Shown here: positions 27,638-37,219 of the stretch, piece by piece
Numbering within the stretch: the stretch's first letter is position 1
Layout: every line of letters begins with the position of its first letter
Assembly: GCF_900102465.1 (NCBI RefSeq)
Contig: NZ_FNBW01000010.1
Location: forward strand, 62,001 to 126,000
From: Thalassobaculum litoreum DSM 18839
GTDB lineage: Bacteria; Pseudomonadota; Alphaproteobacteria; Thalassobaculales; Thalassobaculaceae
Direction: 5' to 3'
Length of the DNA stretch: 64,000 nucleotides
Notes under the pieces: generated by a model
Seen by the model: only the letters and a program-made list of their open reading frames with translations
Told to the model about the DNA's origin: nothing
Databases searched by the model: none
Made by a program: the position numbers and the translations under genes

Positions 27638-27669
27638 GGGTGCGTCAGCGGGCGGGTGCGTCAGCGGGC
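27638..27669. repeat. Tandem 16-bp duplication across a stop codon
   Basis: Two exact copies of GGGTGCGTCAGCGGGC lie at 27638-27653 and 27654-27669. Each contains TCA, the minus-strand TGA; the functional stop of the DUF2937 gene is in the second copy (27661-27663), leaving a relic stop beyond it. Confidence 0.85.
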
Positions 27670-28173
27670 GGGCGCGCGGCGACGGGGGGAGCGGAAGCCG
27701 CGCACCAGCAGCGTGGACACCGCCGCGAACAGCATCCAGGCCAGAACCGCGCCGACCACGCCCCAGCGCGGATCGATCGTCAGCCCCGGCCGCCACTCGG
27801 CATAGGCGTTGCCCAGGATATCGCTGTCGGAATGGCGCAGCGCCACCGCCGGCCGGGTCCACGGACCCGCCGCCTCCAGCTCCGCGCGGGCGGCCCGCAG
27901 GTCGGTGAGCCGGTCCACCATGGCGGTCAGCCGCCGGCCGGAGCCCTGGATCGCCGGGTCCGCGTTGGTGCGGTGGCGCTCCAGATAGGCCTCCAGGGTG
28001 AGGTTCTGGGCGGCGGCCTCGGTCCGATGGGCGGTCACCTGCCGATCCAGCTCGTCCACCGCCCCGCCCAACCGTTGCGCATAGGCATCGACGAAGGAGG
28101 AGACCTGCGATCCGCCCGTGAGCCCGAGGATCACGACGAGGAGCAGGCACAGGTCGCGCAGCATCCGAAACAT
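27661..28173 (-). CDS. DUF2937 family membrane protein
   Basis: A 170-residue protein with a hydrophobic N-terminal helix (about 7-22), a helical middle (GGSQVSSFVDAYAQRLGGAVDELDR, then Ala/Arg-rich coil) and a C-terminal membrane helix (about 138-158) ending in a basic tail. That layout and the GGSQ...YAQRLGGA motif match DUF2937, which has no known role. GGGAG lies 5 bp before the ATG. It begins 12 bp after the dioxygenase stop and so is the last gene of the deoA operon. The 3' end is a tandem duplication. Confidence 0.75.
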   Translation of the reverse strand: MFRMLRDLCLLLVVILGLTGGSQVSSFVDAYAQRLGGAVDELDRQVTAHRTEAAAQNLTLEAYLERHRTNADPAIQGSGRRLTAMVDRLTDLRAARAELEAAGPWTRPAVALRHSDSDILGNAYAEWRPGLTIDPRWGVVGAVLAWMLFAAVSTLLVRGFRSPRRRAPAR

Positions 28174-28185
28174 CGTCTCTCCCGG

Positions 28186-29043
28186 TCAGAAGCCTCGGAA
28201 CGGATCGTCCGGACGGCGGCGGATCCAGTTGCCAGGGTGCCATGCCGCCGCCCCGTCCACCATGTGCAGCGTGTACGCCATGCGCGAGCGCGGCGAGGTG
28301 TTGGCCGCGCTGCCATGGGGCAGCAACCCGTGCAGCACGACCAGGGTGCCCTTCCGCGCGGGCAGGGGCACGAAGCCGTCCGCCGGGTAGGGCGTGGCGT
28401 CCAGGGTCTCCAGGGACAGCCCGCCGTCACGGTCCAGGAACCGCTGACGCAGCGGGCCCTTATGGCCTCCCGGCTGGGCGATCAGACAGCCATTGCCCTC
28501 GTCCGCGTCCTCCAGCGCCAGCCAGAAGCCGGTCACGCTGGGCGGGTCGGTGACGAGAAAAGCGGCGTCCTGATGCGGCACCACCGCGCCGCCGATGGCG
28601 GGCGGTTTCCAGATCACCATCGACTGCACCAGCTTCGGTGCGCCGATGCCGAGGGTGGCGGCGATACGGGCCAGCACCGGACGACGCGACACGCGGTCGA
28701 AGTCCGGGTCGAGATCGTGCATGGCGTGGCCGAGCTTGTTCACCGCCCGGTGCCGGTCGACGGTCAGCGCGCCCTCGGCATCCACCGCGCCGTCCTCCAG
28801 GAACACCCGGATCTTGTCGCCGCTCTCGCGGAAATACGCGTCGGAGGCGTGCCTCGGCGCGGTGGTGGAGAACACCGAACGCCCCTCCGCCGGGTCCCAG
28901 GCGTCGACGATCGCATGGGCGCGCTCGATCAGGGCGTCGCAGTCGGCGGACGGGATCGCATCCTCGACGACCAGCACCCCGTCGCGCCCATAGGCGGCGG
29001 CGAGTTCGGCCGGGTCGCTGTCGACGGCGAAGCGCGGGATCAT
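28186..29043 (-). CDS. Phytanoyl-CoA dioxygenase (PhyH) family protein
   Basis: A 285-residue Fe(II)/2-oxoglutarate-dependent dioxygenase. The iron facial triad is seen as HQD in [11 protein letters not shown] and the distal His in [26 protein letters not shown], whose Arg would bind 2-oxoglutarate. The N-terminal [22 protein letters not shown] is the typical PhyH entry. The substrate is unknown; family members hydroxylate acyl-CoAs and many secondary metabolites. Its ATG overlaps the deoB stop (ATGA, 29040-29043), which ties it to the nucleoside catabolism genes. Confidence 0.85.
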   Translation of the reverse strand: MIPRFAVDSDPAELAAAYGRDGVLVVEDAIPSADCDALIERAHAIVDAWDPAEGRSVFSTTAPRHASDAYFRESGDKIRVFLEDGAVDAEGALTVDRHRAVNKLGHAMHDLDPDFDRVSRRPVLARIAATLGIGAPKLVQSMVIWKPPAIGGAVVPHQDAAFLVTDPPSVTGFWLALEDADEGNGCLIAQPGGHKGPLRQRFLDRDGGLSLETLDATPYPADGFVPLPARKGTLVVLHGLLPHGSAANTSPRSRMAYTLHMVDGAAAWHPGNWIRRRPDDPFRGF

Positions 29044-30278
29044 CGCCGCGTCCCCAGCCGGCCAGACCTCAACCGATCTATGCCGTGATCGCCCGGCGCC
29101 AGGCCCAGATGGGCGGCCAGGGTGGCGCCCAAATCGGCGAAGGCGAGTTGGCCGAGATCCCCTGGCGCCAGGCCGGGGCCGGCGAACAGCACCGGCACCT
29201 GCTCGCGGGTATGGTCGCTGCCGCGCCAGGTCGGATCGCAGCCATGATCCGCCGTGAGCACCGCCAGATCGCCCGGCCGCAGGGCGCCGAGGAAAAGCGG
29301 CAGGTCGCGGTCGAACGCCTCCAGGGCGGCGGCGTACCCGGCGACGTCGCGGCGGTGACCGTAGAGCGTGTCGAAATCGACGAAATTCGCCACCACCAGC
29401 GCGTTGTCCAGATCGCGGCCGGTCACGGACATCAGGGTCTCGAACACCCCGTCATTACCGGCAGTCTTGATCTCCTCGCCGGTGCCGGCATGGGCGAAGA
29501 TGTCGCCGATCTTGCCGATGGAGACCACCGACCCGCCGGACTCGGACTGGCGCTGCAGCAGGGTCGGTGCCGGCGGGGTAACGGCCAGGTCCTTGCGGTT
29601 GGCGGTGCGGGTGAAGTCGTCGGGTCCGGAGCCCAGGAACGGCCGGGCGATGATCCGACCGACCGTGTCGGGCACCAGGGTGCGGGCGACCCGGCAGACC
29701 TTATAGAGCCGCTCCAGCCCGAAGCTCTCCTCATGGGCGGCGATCTGCACCACGCTGTCGGCCGAGGTGTAGAGGATCGGCTTGCCGGTCCTCATATGCT
29801 CGGCGCCGAGATCGGCGATTATGGTCGTTCCGCTTGCGTGACAATTTCCCAGGATGCCCGGCAGCCCGCAGCGCTCGACCAGGGCGGCGGTGAACTCGGC
29901 CGGGAAGGTCGGAACGGTGTCGGGATAGTAGGTCCAGTCGAAGGCGACCGGCACGCCGGCCAGCTCCCAATGGCCGCTCGGCGTGTCCTTACCCAGGCTG
30001 ATCTCCGCCGCGTGGCCCCAGGCCCCGATGCGGGCCGGCGCCGCGTCCAGTCCGACGGGCTCGGTGCCCGTCGCCCCGCGATGCGCCGCCCCCAGTCCGA
30101 GGGCCAGCAGGTTCGGGAGGTGCAGCGTGCCACTGCGGCCGTGCCCGTCGCCCCGGCCGGTGGCGCAGGCATCGGCGATATGGCCCACCGTGTCGGAACC
30201 GGCATCGCCAAAGCGCTCCGCATCCGGGGCGCCGCCGATCCCGACGGAATCCAGCACGATGAAGAAGGCGCGGGCCAT
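29040..30278 (-). CDS. deoB: Phosphopentomutase
   Basis: Moves phosphate between C1 and C5 of (deoxy)ribose. The 412-residue protein begins [21 protein letters not shown] with the metal Asp, and has the phospho-threonine motif [10 protein letters not shown], an insertion cap domain, and later metal motifs ([33 protein letters not shown]). These place it in the alkaline phosphatase superfamily. Its ATG shares one base with the deoA stop (TGATG, 30276-30280). Together with deoA it funnels thymidine to deoxyribose 5-phosphate; no deoC is in the operon. Confidence 0.95.
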   Translation of the reverse strand: MARAFFIVLDSVGIGGAPDAERFGDAGSDTVGHIADACATGRGDGHGRSGTLHLPNLLALGLGAAHRGATGTEPVGLDAAPARIGAWGHAAEISLGKDTPSGHWELAGVPVAFDWTYYPDTVPTFPAEFTAALVERCGLPGILGNCHASGTTIIADLGAEHMRTGKPILYTSADSVVQIAAHEESFGLERLYKVCRVARTLVPDTVGRIIARPFLGSGPDDFTRTANRKDLAVTPPAPTLLQRQSESGGSVVSIGKIGDIFAHAGTGEEIKTAGNDGVFETLMSVTGRDLDNALVVANFVDFDTLYGHRRDVAGYAAALEAFDRDLPLFLGALRPGDLAVLTADHGCDPTWRGSDHTREQVPVLFAGPGLAPGDLGQLAFADLGATLAAHLGLAPGDHGIDRLRSGRLGTRR

Positions 30279-31597
30279 CAGCCTTCCCCCGTCCGCCGTT
30301 CGATCACCACCGGCCCGACCTCCGGTGCAGCGTCGCCCAGGGTATAGGCGGCGCGGATGGAGGCAGCCGCCGGCTCGGCGGCGGCGGCATCGCGGCAATG
30401 GATCACCGCCAGCGGCACGTCCGGGCCGACCGCCTCACCGATGCCGGCGATCTCCGTCAGCCCGACGGCATGGTCGATCCTGTCGGATGCCTGGCGACGC
30501 CCGCCGCCCAGCTCGATCACCGCCACGCCGAGCCGGCGGGCGTCGATCCGGGCGACGATGCCCGGAGCCTCGGCATAGACCGGCACGGCGGCGGGAGCGG
30601 TCTCCAGATGTGCCTCGGGTCTGTCCATCAGGTCGGCCGGGCCGCCCAGCGCGGCGACCATGCGGCCGAAGACCTCGGCCGCGCGCCCGTCCTCCAGCGC
30701 CGCTCGGGCCATGTCGCGGCCGATATCGGGAGTCTCGGCGATCTTTCCCTGGGCCAGCATCTCACCGGCCAGCGCCAGGATCACCTCCAGGCTGCGCGGC
30801 TCGCGCTCGGCGCCGGTCAGGAAGGCGACGGCATCGGCCACCTCCAGCGCGTTGCCGGCGGTGCGGCCCAGCACCTGGTTCATGTCGGTGATCAGCGCCA
30901 CCGTCGGCAGGCCCGCCGCCCGCGCGGTCTCCGCCAGGGCGTCGGCCAGGTTCCGCGCCTTGGACAGGTCGTCCATGAAGGCGCCGCTGCCGCATTTCAC
31001 GTCCATCACCAGCCCGTCCAGGCCGGCGGCAAGCTTCTTTGAGAGGATGGAGGCGGTAATCAGGGCGGCGGATTCCACCGTCGCGGTGACGTCGCGGATG
31101 GCATAGAGCCGCCGGTCCGCCGGTGCCAGGTCGTCGGTCTGGCCGATCACGCAGCAGCCGACCTCCCGCACCACCCGCTGGAACGTCTTCAGGTCCGGAT
31201 TGGTGCGGTAGCCGGGGATCGAGTCCAGCTTGTCCAAGGTGCCGCCGGTATGGCCGAGCCCGCGCCCGGAGATCATCGGCACATAGCCGCCGCAGGCGGC
31301 GACGATGGGGGCCAGCATCAGGCTGATCCGGTCCCCGACCCCGCCGGTGGAGTGCTTGTCGAGCACCGGGCCGTCGAGCCCGTCCCAGCGCAGCACGGTG
31401 CCGCTGTCGGCCATCGCCCGGGTCAGGGCGGCGCGCTCGTCGGCGTCCATACCCTGGAAGAACACCGCCATGGCGAAGGCCGCGGCCTGTCCCTCGCCCA
31501 CCGCTCCGCCCGTCAGCCCGGCGATGAATTCGGCGATCGCCTCGGCCGATAGGGTCTGGCCGTCGCGTTTGGCGCGGATGACTTCCTGGGGGAGCAC
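30278..31597 (-). CDS. deoA: Thymidine phosphorylase
   Basis: Phosphorolysis of thymidine to thymine and deoxyribose 1-phosphate. I take the GTG at 31597 (439 residues) because [16 protein letters not shown] is the normal N terminus and AAGGA lies 8 bp upstream; the open frame runs to 31693. Motifs are [14 protein letters not shown] (phosphate), [20 protein letters not shown] and a [10 protein letters not shown] loop. It is the first gene of the deoA-deoB-phyH-DUF2937 operon and is divergent from the PRC-barrel gene, with a promoter region in 31598-31780. Confidence 0.94.
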   Translation of the reverse strand: MLPQEVIRAKRDGQTLSAEAIAEFIAGLTGGAVGEGQAAAFAMAVFFQGMDADERAALTRAMADSGTVLRWDGLDGPVLDKHSTGGVGDRISLMLAPIVAACGGYVPMISGRGLGHTGGTLDKLDSIPGYRTNPDLKTFQRVVREVGCCVIGQTDDLAPADRRLYAIRDVTATVESAALITASILSKKLAAGLDGLVMDVKCGSGAFMDDLSKARNLADALAETARAAGLPTVALITDMNQVLGRTAGNALEVADAVAFLTGAEREPRSLEVILALAGEMLAQGKIAETPDIGRDMARAALEDGRAAEVFGRMVAALGGPADLMDRPEAHLETAPAAVPVYAEAPGIVARIDARRLGVAVIELGGGRRQASDRIDHAVGLTEIAGIGEAVGPDVPLAVIHCRDAAAAEPAAASIRAAYTLGDAAPEVGPVVIERRTGEG

Positions 31598-31780
31598 GGA
31601 GCTGTCCTTCGCTGATCGATGGGTCGGCAACCAGACTACATGTGGGGTCCGGGCCTCGCCACTGCGACGGCGGAGGCCGGCGATCACCGCCACTTACGCC
31701 GGTAATCCCGGCAAAACCTGTGGAACCGGTCCTGCCTCAGCCCCGTTGGCCAGGGACATGCACAACGCAAGGAGGAGCAT

Positions 31781-32158
31781 ATGAGGAGGAAATTACTGGC
31801 CGGTGCCGGCGCTCTCTCGCTCGCCGTCGCGGCTCTCGCCATCGTCCCGAGCGCGCCCGTGCAGGCCGATACCTCGGTCGTCGTGGTCGATGCCACGGAC
31901 CTTTATCGCAGCCCCAGCACGGGGAACGGCCCGCGCCTCTCGGAGCTGAGCGGCCAGGCGGTCTACAGCAATTCCGGCAAGCAGCTCGGCGTGATCGAGG
32001 ATTTCGCGATCGGCCGCGGCGGCGAGGTCGTGGCGGTGGTCGATACCGATAACGGCCCGCTCGACGAGCTCTTCGAGGCCGGGGATGACGACATGCTGAT
32101 CATCCCGCTGCGCGAGCTGCGCACCGCTCCGATGGCCAGCCTGCACGGCGCCCAATAG
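31781..32158 (+). CDS. Exported PRC-barrel domain protein
   Basis: A 125-residue protein with a clear Sec signal (about 1-29, LSLAVAALAIVPSAPVQA) and a PRC-barrel: LSGQAVYSNSGKQLGVIEDFAIGRGGEVVAVVDTD, then a hydrophobic strand MLIIPLREL. Small exported PRC-barrel proteins are common in Rhodospirillales and may be stress or envelope proteins. AAGGAGGAG ends 3 bp before the ATG, an unusually strong signal that suggests high expression. A small lipoprotein gene follows 48 bp later. Confidence 0.8.
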   Translation: MRRKLLAGAGALSLAVAALAIVPSAPVQADTSVVVVDATDLYRSPSTGNGPRLSELSGQAVYSNSGKQLGVIEDFAIGRGGEVVAVVDTDNGPLDELFEAGDDDMLIIPLRELRTAPMASLHGAQ

Positions 32159-32206
32159 GCGCCGGGTCTGGCCCTCCATCAGCCACCAAGATCCTTGGAG
32201 GATGAC

Positions 32207-32434
32207 ATGCCTAGAACTCTCATGACTGCGGCGGCCCTTGCCGCCGGCGCGCTCGCCCTCTCCGCCTGCGGCAACACCGCGACCGAGCGCGGCGTCACGG
32301 GTGCCGGTCTCGGCGGTGCCGCCGGCTACGCGGTCGGCGCCCCGCTTCTCGGCGCCGCGGCCGGCGGTGCCACCGGCGCCTTCACCGAGGAAGACGACAT
32401 CAACCTCGGCAGCCCGATCTGGGATTGGGACTGA
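32207..32434 (+). CDS. Small glycine-zipper lipoprotein
   Basis: A 75-residue lipoprotein. The ATG at 32207 has GGAGG 5 bp upstream. The signal ends in lipobox LSAC, and the mature part is a glycine-zipper (GAGLGGAAGYAVGAPLLGAAAGGATGAF), a motif of membrane-inserting outer-membrane lipoproteins, then an acidic tail EEDDINLGSPIWDWD. Its role is not known. It follows the PRC-barrel gene and ends at a hairpin that reaches into purH. Confidence 0.75.
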   Translation: MPRTLMTAAALAAGALALSACGNTATERGVTGAGLGGAAGYAVGAPLLGAAAGGATGAFTEEDDINLGSPIWDWD

Positions 32435-32443
32435 CCCGACCCC

Positions 32444-32482
32444 GCACTTCCGGCACTTCCGGCCGATCAGTGCCGGAAGTGC
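32444..32482. terminator. 14-bp hairpin shared with the purH 3' end
   Basis: Arms 32444-32457 and 32469-32482 are perfectly complementary (GCACTTCCGGCACT and its reverse complement) with an 11-nt loop. The right arm is the last codons of purH (RHFRH), since the purH stop begins at 32467. It likely ends both convergent transcripts. Confidence 0.7.
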
Positions 32483-34053
32483 CGCATGCCGGTGAGCACC
32501 ATCGCCAGCCCCCGCTCGTCGGCGGCGGCGATGATCTCCTCGTCGCGGATCGACCCGCCGGGCTGGATGATCGCGGTGGCCCCCGCTTCGGCGACGGTGA
32601 TCAGGCCGTCGGCGAAGGGGAAGAACGCGTCCGACGCGGCGACCGAGCCCACTGTGCGCGGCTCGGCCCAGCCGGCGGCTTTGGCGGCGTCCTTGGCCTT
32701 GATCGCGGCGATGCGCGCGGCGTCCACCCGGCTCATCTGCCCGGCGCCAATGCCGGCGGTGGAGCCGTCCTTCACATAGACGATGGTGTTCGACTTCACG
32801 TGCTTGCCGATGCGGAAGGCGAGCAGCAGGTCGCGCATCTCCGCCGCGCTCGGCGCCCGCTTGGTGACGACCTTCAGCTCGGTCTCGCTCACCCGGCCGG
32901 CATCGCGCGACTGGATCAGCAGCCCGCCGGCCAAGTTCTTGATCGTCAGGCCCTTGGCGGTCGGGTCCGGCATGCCGCCGGTCTTCAGCACCCGCAGGTT
33001 CTTCTTCGCGGCGAAGACCTCCAGGGCGGCCGGATCGAAATCGGGGGCGATCACCACTTCGCTGAAGATAGCCGCGATCTTCTCGGCGGTGGCGGCGTCC
33101 ATCCGGCGGTTGGCAGCGACGATGCCGCCGAAGGCGCTGACCGGGTCGCAGGCGAGTGCTGCGTCCCACGCATCCGACAGCGAGCCGGCGACGGCGACGC
33201 CGCACGGGTTGGCATGCTTGATGATGGCGATGCCCGGCTCGTCCAGCTCGGCCGCCAGTTCGAAGGCGGCGTCGGTATCGTTCAGGTTGTTGTAGCTGAG
33301 TTCCTTGCCCTGGACCTGCTCGGCGGTCGATACGCCGGCCCGGCTCTCCGCGGTGCGGTAGAACGCGGCCTGCTGGTGCGGGTTCTCGCCGTAGCGCAGC
33401 ACCTGCGGGGCGGAGCCGGCCAGGGTGAAGCGGCGCGGGAAGACCTCGCCCACCTCGCCGGCCAGCCAGCCGGCGATGGCCGCGTCATAGGCCGCCGTGC
33501 GGCCATACGCGGTGGCGGCGAGCTTGCGGCGCAGGGCGAGGCTGGTGGCGCCGTCGTTCGCGCGCATCTCCTCCAGCACCGGGCCGTAGTCCTCCACATC
33601 GACGATGACGGTGACGAAGTCGTGGTTCTTCGACGCCGCGCGGATCATCGCCGGGCCGCCGATATCGATGTTCTCCACGCTCTCGTCGTAGCCTGCCCCG
33701 CGGGCGCGGGTCGCCTCGAACGGATAGAGGTTCACCACCAGCAGGTCGATCGGCGCGATGCCGTGCGCATCCATGGCGGCGACATGGTGGTCCAGGTCGC
33801 GTCTGGCGAGCAGGCCGCCATGGATCACCGGATGCAGGGTCTTCACCCGGCCGTCCATCACCTCCGGGAAGCCGGTCCGCTCCGCCACCTCGACCACCGG
33901 GATGCCGGCCTCGGCGATCGCCTTGGCGGTGCCGCCGGTCGACAGGATCTCCACGCCCATCTGCGACAGAGCGGCGGCGAACTCGATCAGGCCGGTCTTG
34001 TCGGAGACGGAGATCAGGGCGCGGGCGACGGGAACCAGATCGGGGGCGGCCAT
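32467..34053 (-). CDS. purH: Bifunctional AICAR transformylase/IMP cyclohydrolase
   Basis: Catalyses the last two steps of purine synthesis, AICAR to FAICAR to IMP. Full length at 528 residues. The N-terminal cyclohydrolase domain (about 1-200) opens [21 protein letters not shown] with the MGS-like fold and STGGTAKAI. The AICAR transformylase has [13 protein letters not shown] (catalytic KH), [14 protein letters not shown] and the C-terminal [31 protein letters not shown]. It is monocistronic here. Normally next to the heparinase gene, it is separated from it by the sugar-nucleotide and deo blocks. Confidence 0.96.
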   Translation of the reverse strand: MAAPDLVPVARALISVSDKTGLIEFAAALSQMGVEILSTGGTAKAIAEAGIPVVEVAERTGFPEVMDGRVKTLHPVIHGGLLARRDLDHHVAAMDAHGIAPIDLLVVNLYPFEATRARGAGYDESVENIDIGGPAMIRAASKNHDFVTVIVDVEDYGPVLEEMRANDGATSLALRRKLAATAYGRTAAYDAAIAGWLAGEVGEVFPRRFTLAGSAPQVLRYGENPHQQAAFYRTAESRAGVSTAEQVQGKELSYNNLNDTDAAFELAAELDEPGIAIIKHANPCGVAVAGSLSDAWDAALACDPVSAFGGIVAANRRMDAATAEKIAAIFSEVVIAPDFDPAALEVFAAKKNLRVLKTGGMPDPTAKGLTIKNLAGGLLIQSRDAGRVSETELKVVTKRAPSAAEMRDLLLAFRIGKHVKSNTIVYVKDGSTAGIGAGQMSRVDAARIAAIKAKDAAKAAGWAEPRTVGSVAASDAFFPFADGLITVAEAGATAIIQPGGSIRDEEIIAAADERGLAMVLTGMRHFRH

Positions 34054-34134
34054 GGGGGGCGACCTCGGCAGTTGTTCAGGGATGCGGGCTTATCCCCATT
34101 GAAACCGCTCCGGTCAACCGGACACAGCGTCCCA

Positions 34135-34182
34135 GCCGGGGCTCGGCCCTCTTTTCCCGCCGGGGTTCAGCCCTCTTTTCCC
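34135..34182. repeat. Tandem 24-bp duplication across a transporter stop codon
   Basis: Units 34135-34158 and 34159-34182 differ at two positions and share the core GCCCTCTTTTCCC. The second carries the DMT transporter's stop (34167-34169); in the first the stop has become TCG. This is the second such 3'-end duplication in the window. Confidence 0.8.
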
Positions 34183-35138
34183 ATCGCCCGGGGCGAGGCG
34201 ACGGGCGGCACCCGGTCCACCGCGGTCGAGGGCGGTCCGGCCGGCAGCTTGCCCTCCTTCTTAAGCCGCGCCTCGCGGATGCCGATATAGGTGGCGCTGG
34301 AGAAGATCATTGCGCCCCCCACCCAGGTCCACACGTCCGGCAGTTCGCCGAAGACCACATAGCCGATGGCCGCGGCCCAGAGCAGCTTGGAGAAATCCAC
34401 CGGCAGAACGGCGGAGGCGTCGGCTATCTTGAAGGACTGGTTCATCGCCGTCTGGGCGATGGTGCCGACAATGCCGATGGCGATCAGCCAGAGCAGGGAT
34501 TCCAGCGACGGCCAGGCCCAGAACGGCAGGGCGACGACCAGGCAGACCGGCGACAGGAAGATCGAGGCATAGGCGGTGATGGTGACGCTGGACTCCGTGC
34601 GGGTCAGCACCTTGATCACCATCAGCGCCACCGACCAGACCACCGAGGACCCGAGGATCAGCATCGGACCGAGGCCGACCTCGATCACCCCGGGGCGCAG
34701 GATGACCATGGCGCCGACGAAGCCGATGACGATGGCCGTCCAGCGGCGCAGGCGTACCACCTCGCCCAGCACCAGCATGGCCAGGACCGTGGCGAAGAGC
34801 GGAGCGGTGAAGCCCAGCGCCGCCACGGTGGCCAGCGGCGTGATCGACAGGCCGTAGAAGAACATCAGCATCGCCGCGGCATTCAGCATGCCGCGGATGC
34901 CCAGCAGCTTGACCTTGCTGGTGCGCAGCGGCGCCCAGCCCTGGCGCAGGAAGACCGGCGCGAGGGCGAAGAACCCGAAGAAGACCCGGAAGAACGCGAT
35001 CTCGAACGGATGCAGCTCCAGGCTCACGTGACGGATCGCAGCGTGCATGAAGCTGAAGGCGGCGGCGGCCACCGCCATCATCAGGACGCCGGCGAGCGAG
35101 CCGGTGAGCAGCGGGGACAGGGCGGATCTGACTGACAC
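34167..35138 (-). CDS. DMT-superfamily EamA transporter
   Basis: A 323-residue inner-membrane protein with ten predicted helices in two EamA repeats. The first repeat shows FEIAFFRVFFGFFALAP and ALGFTAPLFATVLAMLVLGE, and the second AQTAMNQSFKIADASAVLPVDFSKLLWAAAIGYVVFGELPD. These are typical drug/metabolite exporters; the substrate is unknown. The start is GTG at 35138; TM1 is within residues 10-30, so little is lost if a later start is used. The C-terminal tail is Pro/Lys rich and lies over a tandem duplication. Confidence 0.85.
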   Translation of the reverse strand: MSVRSALSPLLTGSLAGVLMMAVAAAAFSFMHAAIRHVSLELHPFEIAFFRVFFGFFALAPVFLRQGWAPLRTSKVKLLGIRGMLNAAAMLMFFYGLSITPLATVAALGFTAPLFATVLAMLVLGEVVRLRRWTAIVIGFVGAMVILRPGVIEVGLGPMLILGSSVVWSVALMVIKVLTRTESSVTITAYASIFLSPVCLVVALPFWAWPSLESLLWLIAIGIVGTIAQTAMNQSFKIADASAVLPVDFSKLLWAAAIGYVVFGELPDVWTWVGGAMIFSSATYIGIREARLKKEGKLPAGPPSTAVDRVPPVASPRAMGKEG

Positions 35139-35170
35139 CCAGGCAACCTACCCGCCGGGCCGAGGCCTGC

Positions 35171-35863
35171 CTAGAGCCCGTTCAGAAACGCCATGATGCT
35201 GTCAGCCAACTGATCCGGCTTTTCCATCGGGATGATGTGACCGCAGTTCTCGAAGATTTCCAGGCGCGCGTTCGGGATGCCGGCGGCCAGCGCCTCCAGT
35301 TCGGCGAGCGGCCGAAGCAGGTCCTCGCGGGCGGCGACCACCAGCGTGGGCGCGGCGATGCGGGGCAGGTCGCCATGGCCGTCGACCCGTGTGGCCAGGA
35401 GCTGGCGCGCCATGACCTCGCCGCCGAGTTCGGCCCCCATCGCCCGCAACCGGGCCACCAGGGCCTCCCGGTCCGGATGATCCGGATGGATGCCGCGGGC
35501 CAGGGCCTTGCGCGACATGCCCTTGAAGCCGGTCTCGGCGAGCTGTGAGAGGATCGCCTCCTTGCGGCCATGCTCCGCGTCGGAGGTGGCGCGGGCCGAG
35601 GTGCCGATGAGGATCAGCGCGTCGACCCGCTCCGGCGCGCTCAGCGCGATCTCCCGGGCCACGAAGCCGCCCATGGAGAAGCCGAGCAGCGCGAAGCGGT
35701 CGGGCGCGTCCCGGAGCACGCGTCGGGCCATGCCGGCGATGGACGTGTCGCTGTACACATCCCCGTGCAGAAGCCGGAGCCGGTCGCCGAGGCTGTCGGC
35801 AAGATCGTCGAAAAGACCGGGCCCCAGCATGAAGCCGGGCAGGCAGACTGTATTGCGGATCAT
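35171..35863 (-). CDS. Alpha/beta-fold hydrolase
   Basis: A 230-residue cytosolic hydrolase from the ATG at 35863; a TTG two codons earlier is possible. [13 protein letters not shown] is the oxyanion region and GFSMGGFVA the nucleophile elbow. The acid is likely in AAREDLLRP and the His in [13 protein letters not shown]. The size and cap resemble small esterases or the MhpC-like group. It is divergent from bacterioferritin, sharing a 90-bp AT-rich promoter region. Confidence 0.75.
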   Translation of the reverse strand: MIRNTVCLPGFMLGPGLFDDLADSLGDRLRLLHGDVYSDTSIAGMARRVLRDAPDRFALLGFSMGGFVAREIALSAPERVDALILIGTSARATSDAEHGRKEAILSQLAETGFKGMSRKALARGIHPDHPDREALVARLRAMGAELGGEVMARQLLATRVDGHGDLPRIAAPTLVVAAREDLLRPLAELEALAAGIPNARLEIFENCGHIIPMEKPDQLADSIMAFLNGL

Positions 35864-35953
35864 TCTCAATTACTTGAAATCATTACGTTTTTTCTTGCCG
35901 ATTTGAACCGTTCTTGTACTCTGCGCGCAATGATCCGACCGACGGAGGGCGCC

Positions 35954-36445
35954 ATGAAGGGCGACAAGACAGTCATCGAACACCTGAATCGCATCCTCAA
36001 GAACGAGTTGACGGCGATCAACCAGTACTTCCTGCACTCCCGAATCCTCGGCGACTGGGGTGTTTCGAAGCTTTCGAAGAAGGCCTATGAGGAATCCATC
36101 GAGGAGATGGAGCACGCCGACAAGCTGATTCAGCGCATCCTGTTCCTGGAAGGCCTGCCGAACCTGCAGGAGCTGAACAAGCTGCGCATCGGCGAGAGCG
36201 TCAAGGAGATCCTCGAGTGCGACCTGGCGGTCGAGCTCGACGCGGTGCCGGACCTGCGCGAGGCGATCGCCCATGCCGACTCGATCCGGGACTACGTCAG
36301 CCGCGATCTCTTCAACGAGATCCTCAACGACGAGGAAGAGCATGTCGACTACCTGGAGACCCAGCTCGACCTGATCGGCCGCATCGGCATCGAGCACTAC
36401 ACCCACCTGCAGAGCGAAGCCAACGCGATGACCGAAGGGTCCTGA
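35954..36445 (+). CDS. bfr: Bacterioferritin
   Basis: Haem-containing iron storage protein that forms 24-mers and oxidises Fe(II). With the ATG at 35954 (GGAGG 5 bp upstream) the protein has 163 residues and every expected ligand falls at its usual number: ferroxidase E18, E51, H54, E94, E127 and H130, and haem axial M52. The frame extends far upstream but that is chance. No bfd gene is adjacent. The upstream gap is AT-rich and probably holds an iron-responsive promoter, but I cannot identify a clear Irr or Fur box. Confidence 0.95.
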   Translation: MKGDKTVIEHLNRILKNELTAINQYFLHSRILGDWGVSKLSKKAYEESIEEMEHADKLIQRILFLEGLPNLQELNKLRIGESVKEILECDLAVELDAVPDLREAIAHADSIRDYVSRDLFNEILNDEEEHVDYLETQLDLIGRIGIEHYTHLQSEANAMTEGS

Positions 36446-36474
36446 GCCCGCCTGCTCTATCTTCAATAGATTGC

Positions 36475-36510
36475 GAGCCTTTCCCGATCACGGGTGATCT
36501 GGAAAGGCTC
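36475..36510 (+). terminator. Hairpin downstream of bfr
   Basis: Outer arms GAGCCTTTCC and GGAAAGGCTC (36475-36484 and 36501-36510) with a further GATCAC/GTGATC inner stem. There is no T run after it. It is likely a transcription end for bfr or an RNA-stabilising stem. Confidence 0.55.
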
Positions 36511-36553
36511 TAGCGGTGCGTTGGCGCCGCTCGACAACTCTAGCGCCATGAGA

Positions 36554-36581
36554 CGGTCACCCGCCTTGGGGCGGGTGACCG
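36554..36581. terminator. 12-bp hairpin between convergent genes
   Basis: Perfect arms 36554-36565 and 36570-36581 (CGGTCACCCGCC and complement) with a TTGG loop. It lies 16 bp past the stop of the minus-strand trefoil gene and likely ends that transcript. Confidence 0.6.
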
Positions 36582-36597
36582 GATTGCGTCTCCGACG

Positions 36598-37146
36598 TTA
36601 GGCTTGCGGCTCCAGGATCCACAAATATCTGGTATCGCGCTGCACCAGATCCTGGGCTTCCAGACTGTCGGTCTGACCTCGGGAATGGGGATCCAGGATC
36701 GACCGTCCCGACACGACCGAGGTAATCATGATCGCGTCGGGGTACTCGGCGGACACTTCACATTTCCAGTGCTGATCCGCCGGGCTCTTGAGAACCTCAT
36801 CGTCCGTTCGATAGCCGCTGACGGCCGGACCGTTGCTGTAGATGACGGTACCGAGCCACGCCAGGCTCATGATCCGGAGATAGTCGCCCTCCTGAAGGAA
36901 ATACCAGAGCTGGTCGTTACTTATCGCGCCGCCTCCGTAGGCGCAAAGGCCGCCGCTCCTCGGAAACTCCGGTGTTTGAGCGATGACATTGTCGGTCGAC
37001 ATGTTCCTGAGCCTGTACGGCACAGCACTGATTGGCAGCATAACAAGTCCCCCATCTATCGGTTGATTAAGTAGCTGGTGATCGAAGGTATTTTCGACCT
37101 GACGAGTCTGCGTCCGCCAAAGGGCAAAGTCCTGAAATTCACTCAA
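36598..37146 (-). CDS. Orphan protein with beta-trefoil (ricin-like) repeat pattern
   Basis: A 182-residue protein I do not recognise. Its residues fall into three similar blocks, each ending in an aromatic QxW-like strand: DQLWYF, DQHWKC and RYLWIL. In between are short beta-like stretches (VPYRLRNMSTDNVI, EGDYLRIMSLAWLGTVIYSNG, AIMITSVVSGRSILDPHS). Three repeats with such W motifs are the hallmark of ricin-type beta-trefoil lectins, so a sugar- or protein-binding role is possible. There is no signal peptide. The base composition is clearly lower in GC than the neighbours, suggesting recent acquisition. It could equally be an unrelated orphan. Confidence 0.55.
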   Translation of the reverse strand: MSEFQDFALWRTQTRQVENTFDHQLLNQPIDGGLVMLPISAVPYRLRNMSTDNVIAQTPEFPRSGGLCAYGGGAISNDQLWYFLQEGDYLRIMSLAWLGTVIYSNGPAVSGYRTDDEVLKSPADQHWKCEVSAEYPDAIMITSVVSGRSILDPHSRGQTDSLEAQDLVQRDTRYLWILEPQA

Positions 37147-37219
37147 CTAAAAGCCGAAATAATAACGAAGTTGCGGGCTCGTATCGGCCGAATCTGATGG
37201 CACGCTGGGGGAGCCTGAA

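Noticed and set aside
35870-35953. Irr/Fur box upstream of bacterioferritin
   Set aside because: The gap is AT-rich but I could not match a clear palindrome to either consensus.
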